Source of the DNA: Rhodocollybia butyracea
Taxonomy: Eukaryota > Basidiomycota > Agaricomycetes > Agaricales > Omphalotaceae
Assembly: GCA_015501585.1 (NCBI GenBank)
Contig: JADNRY010000003.1
Span: 930,001-994,000 of the forward strand
DNA: 64,000 nt
Direction: 5' to 3'
In this document: positions 21,861-32,484 of the stretch, in pieces
Position numbering within the stretch: position 1 is the first letter of the stretch
Layout: each line of letters begins with the position of its first letter
The notes under the pieces: generated by a model
Seen by the model: the letters and a program-made list of their open reading frames with translations, nothing else
Told to the model about the DNA's origin: nothing
Databases searched by the model: none
Made by a program: the position numbers and the translations under genes

Positions 21861-22219
21861 CATTGTATCTTGTTGAGCTATCTCCAAGCTACAATACACA
21901 TTTATACATCTTGTTGAGCTAACTCCAAGTTGTATCCACTAATATTCACCTGTTGAGCTATCTCCTAGTGAATACTTCTTTAATTGCCACTTGTTGAGCT
22001 ATCTCCAAGTTGCAACTTCCTATTACTTGTTGAGCTATCTCCGAGTATTAGACATCACACTCACTATTACTTGTTGAGCTATCTCCGAGTATTAGACACC
22101 ATACTCACTACTACTTGTCGAGCCATCTCCGAGTATTAGTTCTGATTCATATTACTGCTTGTCGAGCCATCTCCGAGGGTAATCTTATTATTATTTGTCG
22201 AGCTATCTCCAAATAATAA
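21861..22219 (+). repeat. array of nine covarying hairpins
   Basis: Nine units start near 21861, 21904, 21942, 21983, 22019, 22064, 22108, 22150 and 22188. Each has a core T(T/C)GAG-CTAT-CTC (loop also CCAT or CTAA) with GAG pairing CTC, and a two-base bulge. The outer arms differ between units but remain complementary. The last unit is perfect, with ttattatttg at 22188-22197 and caaataataa at 22210-22219. Confidence 0.8.
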
Positions 22220-22404
22220 CTTCTGTGAGTTTCGTATTACAAACTAGTTACTAACTTTACTTGAGCCTAGTTGTTTGAGTATATATTTTTTGCCTAGCGG
22301 TTTCAACGAACGGAAAGGCTTGCTCTATAATCTCATTAATTTCTCTTATCATTTTTACTGCCGAGTTACGTACTGTGAAGGTTTGGACGAGACTATTGAT
22401 CGAG

Positions 22405-22899
22405 TCATAACACCTGTAATACCGCTGGCGTTACTGCTGGCGGTCGGGCTACGGGCATTGCTATGCTCGTAAGGTTACCAGTATCTGGTAACGGTCTGGA
22501 CTTACTCATTCCAGATGGTCCGGACCAACGTTCTACCGCGGTAGCTATACAGTTTAGTGCTTGCGCACCTTGTCCATAGAACTGCGATAGTTCTTGCATG
22601 GCCTCCTTGAGGTCATTCATGTCTGCGAAGCCTTTATTGCTAAAGGCTCCCTGAGACTCATTAGACTCAGAAAGTTTATCGTGTGTCATATTTGACGCAC
22701 GCTCACGGATGTCTTCGACATCACTTACATTCTGCCTGTCGTTAGACGGCTCAATTTCAGGACTTTGTCCTGCATACGGTGGTAGTTGTGAACTATGACT
22801 ACCGTCGTGTGAATTTATTGGTGACGTGGCATCACCATGTTGTGAGTGGCGATTGCTCGCATCTCGTTGGGACTTCTCTGAGTTCCTGTTTTGGTCCAT
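22405..22899 (-). CDS. Gypsy first leader ORF (164 aa), truncated by solo LTR
   Basis: It starts MDQNRNSEKSQRD, is Ser/Gln/Asn-rich, then has a helical segment (DLKEAMQELSQFYGQGAQAL). The last codons are read into the solo LTR end, so the natural C-terminus is lost. It is the first frame after the 5' LTR. Function is unknown; an early gag segment is possible. Confidence 0.45.
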   Translation of the reverse strand: MDQNRNSEKSQRDASNRHSQHGDATSPINSHDGSHSSQLPPYAGQSPEIEPSNDRQNVSDVEDIRERASNMTHDKLSESNESQGAFSNKGFADMNDLKEAMQELSQFYGQGAQALNCIATAVERWSGPSGMSKSRPLPDTGNLTSIAMPVARPPAVTPAVLQVL

Positions 22900-23056
22900 G
22901 TGATCGAACTTTTGTTGATTTTGCTTGGCGCTTTTGATGCGGAGTAAGAGTGGTGATAATTTTTTAGATTACTTTATAATTCTAGTTGAGTAGTTATTAC
23001 TTCTCGTAGTTTTGTGCACACAATCTTTTAATAAAGATTTTTGATGCTCAAAAAAG

Positions 23057-23312
23057 TATAACGCCCTTAGGCGAGAGTCTTACGTTCACACGAAAGAGCA
23101 CGACAAAGGCTATGCGATTGTGTACTCGTAGTGTAGAAGAACTACAGTAATTTATGTAATTTGACTAGTTATAGTAATCGAAATGAATAGAATAGAAATG
23201 ATATCTAATCGTAAGATAAGATAAGATAAGAGTCGCGATGCGACAAAAGTTAAGGCCGCGCCATAAGGCGCGGCCGGAAGGGAATCAGGCAAGATGGGGA
23301 GGAGGCGTTACA
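23057..23312 (-). repeat. Gypsy 5' LTR (256 bp) with extra palindrome
   Basis: It is the partner of 11283-11512. It has a 26-nt insertion relative to that copy, made of arms GGCCGCGCC and GGCGCGGCC around ATAA, flanked by a repeated AAGG. The remainder differs at only a few transitions. Confidence 0.93.
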
Positions 23313-25009
23313 CAGGTCCGGTGATCAGGATCGGTCCTAACACTGTCAGTAGTTCACAGCATCATTTTTTGAATCTGAACCATGGTTCAAAAGCTTCATT
23401 TCAACTACAGGCAAGCTTACCATGATATTTATACTCATGGGTCAGCCCTGGTGAAGGAACGGGAATTCTACTCTGCCATGGGCGCCCTTGCTCCTCAAAG
23501 CTCCTTTAGCTTCTGTAACCCGGAAGTTGCAAAGCAGCGAAGGTAATTATTACAGCCACTCTTCTCCAGGGAAGCGGTGATGTCTCTCGAGTACACGATT
23601 CAGCAAAAGGTGAATGTCGCTGGCTCGTTTCAACTACATAAAGTTCCTGACTTTAAAGAAACCCCAAGATTGACGAGTTACTAGCGATACTGATAAAAAA
23701 CTACAACTCATCAAGCACAGCCGTATCGATGGATGTTGCATACCGTGCGCTTACTACCGACATTATAACATCCTATTGCTTTGCTGAATCATCGAACATT
23801 CTCGAGAGCCCTGGTCTCTCTCATCCAATCCTACGAGGCATACGGCAGGCTGTAAAGAAGGTCTGGTTCCAGCGCCATCTTCCTTTCCTCGTAAATTTCA
23901 TCTCAAGCGTTCCACAAACGGTCATCCTATGGCTTTTACCAGAATTTGAAGGTTACTTTAAGATGAAAGCCGGATATGAGCACCAAGTTGACTGTTTCCT
24001 TGATAATCCAGAGGCATTGTCAACTATAGCAGAACATGAGACTGTTTTCTATCATCTACTGGAACCGAAAAATCAAGAGCGACCATCTCGATCATCACTC
24101 TTGGATGAAGCATACATTCTTGTTGGTGCTGGTAGCGATACTGTCGGGAATGCTTGCAATGTAGGGACTTTCTATGCACTCAAGTACCCTCTATCCACCA
24201 GAAACTCAAGAAAGAGCTTGAGGAAGTTTGGTTTCGATAAAGACCGTCCGATGAGCTATACCACACTTGAAAAGTTGCCTTATTTGGTATGCGATATGCC
24301 GCTTTGACCTGCCTCGAAATAATTCTTTTTTCTAAATTACTCACAGACAGCATTTATCAAAGAAGTCCTCCGACTCTCAACGGGAGTGTTCATCCTCTTC
24401 CTCGTGTTGTAGGCCCATCGACTCCCAAAATAGGTGGTTTAAAGATACCCTCGGGTGTGAGTGATTCTCTGGTTCACCTGCTGTATTGACTGATGGCCCG
24501 TGCGCTGCAGACCATTGTGGAAATGAGTACAACATTTCTGCACATGAATCCCAATGTATTTTCGGATCCACATACCTTCAATCCGGATCGATGGCTAGTT
24601 GAAGATACCAATCAAATGATGCTCGATCTGGCACCCTCTTCAGCAAAGGGCCTCGTATATGGTGAGTATTGTCTCCCATCAGAACCTAAACCTTTAATCT
24701 CATCGCTTTCTGTAGTCTAGGAATGAAGTATACATCACATCTCTGGCCCATGGGTGCTTGGTTAACCGGTTATTTTGTAGTCTAGCATGGTGTGAACTAT
24801 ACCTCATTTTTGGAAATATCTTTCGAAGACTCGACCTCAAACTCTTTGTTACGGAAGATATGTAAGCGTAGCTATCTTCTCGATGAGTTTGAACAAATGA
24901 TATATCTTTGAATTCCGCCAGGATTGACAATTTTGTGGAAAATTGTGAAGATTACTTTTTTCCCCGATGGGAGAAAGATTATAAGGTGTTTGTTCAGAAT
25001 GACCGTTGA
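23313..25009 (+). pseudogene. cytochrome P450 copy B, 3' part
   Basis: This resumes at exon 2 (gtccggtgatcagg) right after the Gypsy element. Lesions compared with copy A: an in-frame TAA in exon 3 at about 23542 where the others have Gly; compensating one-base indels near 24190 and 24233; a one-base deletion near 24387; and a two-base insertion just before the heme loop near 24632. I-helix AGSDTVGN, FNPDRW and the 12-nt exon (24716-24727) are still visible. The gene is dead independently of the insertion. The stop equivalent is at 25007-25009. Confidence 0.9.
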
Positions 25010-25639
25010 CAAGAAGCTAGTCATAGGATCTGGTTTGTAACTGGAGGTCAGCGCAAAGCGCGGATTTTGTAAAGGAGTCGTCATACACACATGTAACATA
25101 AGGTAAAAGATAAACATGTTTTGCTTGGGCTTGGCCCAGCCTTCCCACCTGTAAATGGAGAGTATTCTGTCAACTCCAAAATGAGCCTATCAATCCCAGA
25201 GACATGTGCGGGTAGACTGCCCAACTGGCGCGAGGCGAATGATCAAAGAATATATATTAGTAGTCTGATACACGGCTGGGAAACTAGTATCCTTGGGTAA
25301 GTATGTATAGAAGCACCATCGAGTGCAGAAGCCGTGTCCAAGTGGCAAAAATCTTTCAATTAAGGAAATTGAGTTCATGAGGCGTGAAAGGAACTGTACA
25401 CTGTAAAGTATCGTATCTTCGGTGCCCGCTGGAGCACCACCAGCACCAACACCGCCAGCTCCGATACCTCCTGTGCGCGTTGTGCCGCCTCTTAGATCTG
25501 CTCCGGCACCCCTCCCGCTCCCAGTTTACTGGCGTAAGCCACTGCAGCCCCGGATGCCCGAGTCCTGCTCTGCCATCTTGTGCTACCGCTCCGCCGTATT
25601 CCTTCTCTCCGGTGTCTCGAATTGCTCTCCCGGAAATCA
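25010..25639. other. P450-B 3' flank, no recognised gene
   Basis: A Pro/Ala-rich open frame at 25422-25679 (+) reflects GC-rich, low-complexity DNA rather than a recognisable protein. No RNA gene or transposon end was seen. Confidence 0.35.
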
Positions 25640-25930
25640 GCAGTTAGAGCGTAGCGGTAAAGAGCTCAGAAGAGCATAGAGTAGAACGCTCGGAGAGAGT
25701 TAGAGGTGAAGTGCTCAGAAGAGCGTGAAGGTAGAGTGCTCAAAGCGCGCAGGTGTAAAGTGCTCAAAGGAGCGTAGATGTCGAGTGCTCGAAAGGTATA
25801 TATGTAAAGTGCTGTGTAAGTGCACAAAGGGCGTAGACATGAAACGCTGCAATGAGCATGGGCGTAAAAAGTTCAAAGAGCGTACTCCACGGGAAAGCCA
25901 AGCGCTTAAATGAGCATAGGCGTAAGGTAG
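25640..25930 (+). repeat. degenerate tandem array, about 27-30 bp period
   Basis: About ten diverged units resemble gtaaagtgctcaaagagcgt. Many units contain a short inverted pair, gtgctc then gagcg, separated by 3-4 A-rich bases. A related unit (gtagctcagaagagcgta) appears once near 46125. No coding sense. Confidence 0.6.
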
Positions 25931-25959
25931 TAAGGTCGATGGGATAGAACTTACCTTTT

Positions 25960-26450
25960 TACAACCTTAACTGACAAGCGATGATGCATCGGAATTGTCC
26001 TTGGTCTGCTGGATTTTCTCTGTCAACCTGACTTTGAGCCAGGTGCCCCAGTAGACCTTGATGTTGATGGGTGCTGCAAGATATCATGCATGCGTTGTTG
26101 GCGGAGGTCGAATTCGATGGGTTTCCAGTATGGGTAGAGTTCTTCAGCGTCGGTTTTCTTCGTCGTCTCTCTCTTTTCCAGCAGTTTTCAACCAGTTCCC
26201 CACCCATCTAGCGACGTTTTCTCGATGGCTGCGATAGCTGCTGGTGGCGTGTGTTTTCCGTGTCCTCTGAGGGTATTGTAGTGACTGAGAGGTCGGCGAA
26301 GATCTGTTTTGAGGTGTATTGCGCAAGATAAATGAAAGAGAACGCGAAAAAAAAAAGTGAAAGACGAAGAGGGTGAAGGCTACAAGCAGGAAAGATGTTC
26401 GCACGATATCGGCCTTTTCGCTTATGCTAATCTTATCCTAAGATAAGCCA
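25960..26450. other. no recognised gene
   Basis: Minus-strand frames at 25959-26207 and 26144-26404 overlap in different registers. The second starts with a hydrophobic stretch (MRTSFLLVAFTLFVFHFFF) that could be a signal peptide, but there is no family match or conserved motif. Confidence 0.3.
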
Positions 26451-27059
26451 TTTACGCTTTGACTTTTTTTTGGTAAAGGAAAGTCGCTCGATGATATCGA
26501 TAAACAGGCAGTTCTTGAGGCATACGAAAGAAATTCACAGCTGCCCCGCAGTGATATCCCGGCCCAGTGGGACTGCCATCGTTGATCCTAAGGCATAGAG
26601 GTAATTCTTGGCGTTAGCTCTCGGAGATTGATTGTCTTTCATTCTTATGACGATATGCGAGTGTTCGGCGTTTATTACACCATCCTGACCGGTCGTTAGG
26701 ATCTCCTGTCATCAACTGTTTCGTTTTGAAAAGATATCTATCCACTTCTACGAGCGCTAGTACTTCCCACACCACCGACTCTACGGCAACTCACTTGAAC
26801 AGGTTTGGGTCTTGAAAGTCATTAAACCAAAGCCCTCGCGACTGACAGGAAGAGATGCATATCACTCTGAGAAATCAAGTACAAGCACTTCGTTGTACAT
26901 ACCAATCATAGGAGGTCCTGTTACAAAGCCTAAGGTCAATGCAAACCCTGCTCACAAAGCAAGATAATACACGGTCAAGCGCGGAGGGGATGACAGTCCA
27001 GATGTGTCAATAAAGTGACGGACATTAGGCAACTTGACTGTACTAAGAATTAGAAAAGT

Positions 27060-27500
27060 GTCTCCGGACTGTTGATTGAGATGAATACCTTCTCTAGCAT
27101 GATGTGCCTCAATCTGCCAAGTAGTTCTCTGCGATGGTCTGCCTCTCTGCAACGAAACGCTACTCGGGCGCACAATAAACGTGGATCAAGGATAAATCAC
27201 TGCGTGACGGAGAACCTGCGGGAGACGGGCTCGACACTAAGATCTGAGAACAGAGTTAATAAACGCGAAGCGGAACATGTTGCCTCACCAGATAGAGGGA
27301 GGGCTTGTTGTGGCATTCGAATATTTTTACACCTGAAGCAGAAGGTGTAGAATAACGTATTACCTCTCCAAAAGGGAAGGCTTGAGGTTGGGGCATTCAA
27401 TGACCTGAAGCGGAAGAGGCGTTTCGGTTCTGCTCATACCCAAATTGGTATCGCTTGCCTCGTACATCAGTTAGCGGATATGCTGGTGTAACCTCATCGC
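27060..27500. repeat. inter-P450 repeat block, copy 1
   Basis: It shares long similarity with 36390-36780, 41010-41480 and 46600-47130: landmarks acgggctcgac, ggcattcgaat and a terminal ccaaattggtatcgcttgcc. On the minus strand the last part reads PAEFLNSCDEVTPAYPLTDV then RGKRYQFGYEQNRN, a decayed exon shared with the other copies. Confidence 0.65.
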
Positions 27501-28049
27501 ACGAATTAAGAAATTCAGCAGGCAAGTTGGTCCCAGGAACCGCGAGTCGCGCTTGTTAGAGCGGCAGAAAGTGATTGCGGAGAGGGAAATAAGCGATAGT
27601 GTTAATTGGCCTCGGGTCTTCCACGGGGCTTGTGATAGGGAGAGTTGACATTGAAGAAGCAGTACTGAATGCAGTGGACTGTTAAACTCGAAGACCTGAC
27701 TACATGTAGCGAACAATTGGCGAGAGATGGTTTCGGCGGAGAGGGTTTTTGGATGTTGAGGAGTCTGGGAATGGGTCCAGAACATGAAGTTGGATTAGGG
27801 CAGACTCTGTAAGAGTTCGAACAGTCTTGGCAATTAGATAGGCGCTGAAACATTTGTTGGTGCTTGCGAGCCACAGCTTGGGCAGGATATTCAGCATTTG
27901 ACGCGATACATGTGCCCCGACAGTCTCTAAATGGGACCACCTCGGTTATCCTACCACTACCGGCAAACTTTTTCGTTACACAGGATCTCAAAGGATAGAT
28001 CGAGGATAGACTAAGTATATCAATATTCCGCCGTGAATTTTGGCGTGCA

Positions 28050-28234
28050 GTTTTTTCTCATGGATTCGAGATAGTAACTGCAACTATCACAACTCCTGTA
28101 AAAAATCTCCACCTACCTCCGCGTACTTGTCCACATCGTAAAGGATCACGGCGTCATCCAAACCAAATGTCAAGCGGTTTCTGCGCGTATAATGGACCCT
28201 TATTATGCAAGGCTACGTTGAGGATGTTTTGTAG
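28050..28234 (+). pseudogene. degraded PSF1 3' end, copy upstream of P450-C
   Basis: Starting with ttttctcatggattcgagat, the sequence tracks the Psf1 codons for TASIT, PPKDLHVLVH and QGYLEEV, down to a TAG followed by gtgtg as in the parent. Indels break the frame (for example the missing FQKGQRF region). The parent match begins near 3567, as in the other two copies. Confidence 0.78.
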
Positions 28235-28259
28235 GTGTGTTTTTTGAGAATTTGTTACC

Positions 28260-29038
28260 ATAGTTGACGGATAGTAACCTTGAAATATTAGTGTCACATC
28301 GTGTTCTGTGCCCGTCGTCCGACCAAAATTGGAAACTCACTTGGACCTGTATCTCTCTAGGTGTTCATCTCAGTGTCACATATTTGTACACTAACCCCCC
28401 TAGTGCCGTGCTGTCTGACGGTGCCTTTGCCATTACATGCATTACCGAATCTTCTAATACTCAAATCCACTCAAATACACACTGAGACTGTTTTGGGAAA
28501 AACGAGGGTCGGAACTGTGACAACCCTATAAACAAGTCTGCAGCTATTTATTCTTACTTACTTTACTTCGATTTCTCCGGTTCTTTTGGTTTCATAACCT
28601 TTGTGCTCGGTGCCATTAATCGTTTCACAATCTCATTCAGTCATCCTTTGGACATGACAGCTCTGTTCCGTCGCAGTTCGTCTATTCAAGCTCTATATTA
28701 TACCATGGCTATCCAAAAGGAAAGGCTCGAGGCCCCTACCATATTCCAAAGGAATGCAGAACAGATACAGCCTCGTCCAAACTCACATCTATTGACACGT
28801 AAATGCTATCACTAGCTTGGCTATATCTTCTAGCTCAACGGCATGACTATCAACTTCAGTGGAAGGTCTCCAGGCTAGCCTCAACGAAAAGGAAAGTTGA
28901 CGCTTGCATTAATTCCATACAGCCTCCAGGGGGTTGTCAGGCAATCGTGTGACATCGATTTTTTTCAAGTTGAATTGAATCAGGAGTGGTATGTGGTCTT
29001 TTAAATCCTTCCTTCCTTCCTTCCTTCCTTCCCCCGCC
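28260..29038. other. P450-C upstream region
   Basis: This is repeat-unit DNA also seen upstream of A, D and E, with a ctatccaa/gatgttg block around 28700 and the ttcaagttgaattg block just before the gene. A (ccttcctt)n tract lies at about 29007-29032 next to the start. No gene was seen. Confidence 0.5.
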
Positions 29039-31005
29039 ATGTACTATCTGCTCTTTCTCTATATTGCCCTTTTCTCGTTTTCCGTATTGGCCACCTACAG
29101 GCTATTTTTTCACCCTCTGCATCAATATCCGGGACCAGTCTTGGCAGCTCTCACTAATTGGTACGAAGTGTACTATAACATTGTCAAAGGAGGTGGCCTC
29201 CTTGCTGAAATCGAACGACTGCATCAATTGCATGGTAAGCCGAACAACGTTAACATTAACGGCTAGTAGATATTAAACTTTAAACCAACAGGTCCGGTTA
29301 TTAGAGTCGGTCCCAACACTGTCAGTAGTCCACAGCGTCCGAACAGAGTTTTAGATTTGAACCGTGGTTCCACAGCTTCATTTCAACTACAGGCAAGCTT
29401 ACCATGATATCTATACTTATGGGGCGACGCTGGTGAAGGACCAGGAATTTTACTCTGCTATCGGTGCCCATGCTCCCCAAGGCTGCATTAACTTCTGTGA
29501 CCCAGAAGTTGCAAAGCAGCGAAGGGGCTTAATACAGTCACTCTTCTCCCGGAAAGCGGTGATGTCCCTCGAGTACACGATCCAACAAAAGGTGGGTGTC
29601 GCTTCATATCCATAAAGCTCCTGACTTCTCAAGAACTTGCCAGATCGATAAGCTACTAGCTCTCCTTAAAAACAACTACAACTCATCAAGTGCAACTGTG
29701 TCGATGGCTGTTGCGTACCGCGCGCTTACTACCGACATTATTACTTCTTACTGCTTTGCTGAATCATCTGACATTCTCGATAGCCCTGGGGGTCTCTCTC
29801 ATCCGATCCTACGAGGCATACGGGACACTGTAAAGAAAATCTGGTTCCAGCGCCACTTTCCTTTTTCCGTGACTTTCTTTTTGAATGTTCCGCAAACACT
29901 CATCCTGTGGCTTTTACCCGAATTTGACGGTTACCTGAAGATGAAACTCGGATGGGAGCGCCAAATCGACTCCCTCATAAAAAATCCAGAGGCACTGTCA
30001 ATGGCAGAGCATGAGACGGTTTTCCATCATCTGCTGGAACCGAAAGATCAAGAACGTCCATCTCGATCATCACTCGTGGATGAAGCATTTGTTCTTGTTG
30101 GTGCTGGTAGTGATACCGTTGGAAATGCTTGCTATATTGGGACTTTCTATGCACTGAAGTACCCCTCTATCAACCGTAAACTCAAGGAAGAACTAGAGGA
30201 AGTTTGGGTTGATAAAGATCGACCAATGAGCTATACCACACTTGAAAAATTGCCTTACTTGGTATGCGACACTCCGCCCTACCGTGATCTGACTCTTGAA
30301 TAGTTATATTTCCCCCTCTTCTCCTCACAGACAGCATTTATTCAAGAAGTCCTTCGATTCTCAATAGGAGTTATTCACCCTCTTCCTCGTGTTGTGGGTC
30401 CATCAACTCCCGAAATAGGTGGTTTAAAGATCCCCCCAGGTGTGAGTGACTCTCCGATCTACCTGCTGTGTTATTTGATGGTGCGCTACAGACTACTGTG
30501 GAAATGAGTACAATGTTTCTGCACATGAATCCCGATGTATTTCCAGACCCATATACATTTAACCCGGATCGATGGCTAGTCGAAGATATCAATGAAATGA
30601 TGTTTGATCTGGCATCTTTCAGCAAAGGGCCTCGTATATGGTGAGTGTTCGACTATGTTCGAGTCTCCCATCAGCACCTAAATCCTAAATTTTCATTTCA
30701 TTGCTTCCTGTAGTCTAGGACTGAAGTATACACCACATCCCTGATCGATTGATGCTTGTTTAACTGGTTATTTTATAGTCTAGCATGGTGCGAACTATAC
30801 CTCATTTTTGGCAATATCTTTCGAAGACTTGACCTCAAACTCCATGTTACGGAAGATATGTAAGTGTGGCTATCTTTTTGACGAGTTTAACCAACTGGTA
30901 TATCTTTGTATTTCTGGCAGGATTGATGATTTTGCGGTGGACAAATGTGGAGATTACTTGGTTCCACGGTGGGAGAAAGAATACCAGGTATTCGCAAGGA
31001 GCTAG
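29039..31005 (+). CDS. cytochrome P450 monooxygenase, copy C (intact)
   Basis: It has the same nine-exon plan as copy A, with all splice sites present. It starts MYYLLFLYIALFS, and an in-frame ATG upstream at 28991 is less likely by comparison with the paralogs. Hinge QYPGP, I-helix AGSDTVGN, K-helix EVLR, FNPDRW and heme loop FSKGPRICLGLN are all present. The heme Cys codon is split and exon 7 is 30714-30725. Two residues near the I-helix and substrate-recognition regions differ from A (for example GAHAPQGCINF). The C-terminus ends EYQVFARS. No lesion was found, so it is probably functional. Membrane-bound monooxygenase; substrate unknown. Confidence 0.9.
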
Positions 31006-31570
31006 TGACAGAATCTGGTCCGTAAAATTCAAAGACACTATGTTCAAGGAATGGCAATCTCTTTGTCGCCATTTTGAGCATGTATCGTGACATCCTACGG
31101 ACCTTTCAGATTCATTGGCTTGATTAGTCAATTAGTTACTCGTTGTTAATATAACTTTCGTATAAATACTCTACTTATTCTTAGGGGTAATTAAAGATTT
31201 CCCTTCCCCTTCTCTCATCATCTCTCTCTCAGAGCACGAAGAATCTGCCAGGATCTCCCCATCAAACTCGCGTGAGGATAACCGCTTCCAAGTCTGAAGC
31301 ATACTCCCGCGCCACACTCTTCTCACTCAGTCGAGCTATAGCTACTTTATGGGTGAGTTGGATGCTGAAGTATACCATGTGAGAATTGAATATGCGAACG
31401 AGTTTTCTCCTCGCAAAACACAGCCAGCTAGTATAAGTAGTCTTGACTTTTTTGGGGAAGGAAAGCCGGTCGATGATAAACAGACAGCTCCCGGGCATAT
31501 GAAACAAACTCGTAACTGAGGGCAGCGACATCCCAATGCCCATTGGTTTAAGTATAAATGGGACTCCATC

Positions 31571-32052
31571 AACGGGTATTCAAAAATTTAAGTGCCAACA
31601 TGACCTTAGGGGGGGGGGGGGGCCTAAAGTTGGCTTATGGCCAAAAGTTCCAACCTTACTAAATGATGCTCCAATGATCGTTAATTGATGCAGAACTGCT
31701 TTTTATAGCCTTTTCACTCATATTTAGGTCTAATAAGTCCAAAATGTAGTCACAAAAGGCAAAATACTAAGTTTCCCCTCAGTTGGGCCCACCGATGATG
31801 CTGAACTTGCTGCCAATAATGTTAACTAGGCAACTAATGACTGTGGTACTGTTCAGATCTTCATCTCCTAAGTAATTATTGAAACTTGACCACAATACCA
31901 TTAATAATGTGCGGCAAATGATGCCGGTGATGCCGGCCGCTAGGGGTGGGAAAATCTTTCCATATAAGGGGGGGGAGGGGGGGGGGGGCCTAAAAAATCC
32001 TTATGGCCAAAAAACAAGGTCATGTCTGGCCTTAAGAATTTGGGTACCCCTT
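31571..32052. mobile_element. MULE-like MITE (482 bp)
   Basis: The flanking 10-bp duplication ggactccatc lies at 31561-31570 and 32053-32062. Terminal inverted repeats of about 38 bp begin aa(c/g)gggta and contain acatgacctt. The related unit at 40490 (gggactgccatcgttcaag) shows the empty site. There is no coding capacity. Two long G runs occur near 31609 and 31970. A 9-11 bp duplication with moderately long TIRs fits Mutator-like elements. Confidence 0.85.
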
Positions 32053-32484
32053 GGACTCCATCGTTCAAGATCCTAATCATGACATAGAGGTATAGCCCTC
32101 TCGATTGATTCTTCTCCTGACAATAGGTGAGTGTTTGGTGCTAGGTTGTTAGGAAGGTTCCTTCTCCTGTCATCAGCTGTTTTGTTTTGGCATGTAAAGA
32201 GAGTCATCTATCCGCTTGTGTACTTCCACGAGTGCTGAAACTTCCTGCTACTTCCCGCACCATTGACTCTACACAACCCACTTGGGTCACGAAAGTTGTG
32301 AAATTCATTTAACCAAATGCTTCGCAACTGACAATGGTTGAAGTGACAGGAAGAGATGAATATTACTCTAAGAAATCAAGTACAAAAACTTTGTTATGCA
32401 TACCAATCCTAGACCTTTACACTCCTACATCCTGCCACAAAGTCTAAGGTCAATGCGAACCCTACCCGGAAAAGCACGATAATA

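Larger units (their letters stand above)
21245..22412 (+). mobile_element. nested solo LTR (1168 bp) of a second LTR retrotransposon
   Basis: The termini are TGTTATGAC...GTCATAACA (9-bp inverted ends, TG...CA). The flanks carry a perfect 5-bp duplication cctgt at 21240-21244 and 22413-22417. There are no internal ORFs. A TATA box near 21754, upstream AP-1/GCN4-like sites and a downstream hairpin array suggest U3-R-U5 running on the plus strand, opposite to the host Gypsy element. A solo LTR forms by recombination between the two LTRs of a full element. Only the LTR remains, so the family's coding capacity is unknown. Confidence 0.88.
11283..23312 (-). mobile_element. Gypsy/Ty3-type LTR retrotransposon (chromovirus-like), degenerate
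   Basis: The element has LTRs at 11283-11512 and 23057-23312, a 5-bp target duplication caggt (11278-11282 and 23313-23317), and a purine-rich tract gtgggggaggg (minus strand) abutting the 3' LTR. On the minus strand the order is leader ORFs, gag-protease, RT, RNase H, integrase with a chromodomain-like tail, then about 2.6 kb of extra ORFs. The order PR-RT-RH-INT defines Gypsy rather than Copia. LTR termini read TG...TA on the element's strand. No canonical TGG-type primer-binding site is obvious after the 5' LTR. Coding lesions (frameshifts, stops) show that this copy is dead. It carries a nested solo LTR and an exceptional density of short palindromes. Confidence 0.95.

Noticed and set aside
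21861..22219. CRISPR-like array
   Set aside because: Units are hairpins with a short constant loop and variable complementary arms, in a eukaryotic LTR; there are no spacers of constant length and no cas genes.
25422..25679. Pro/Ala-rich open frame as a gene
   Set aside because: Low-complexity, no start context, no motif, and it runs into a tandem repeat; more likely a by-product of GC-rich DNA.
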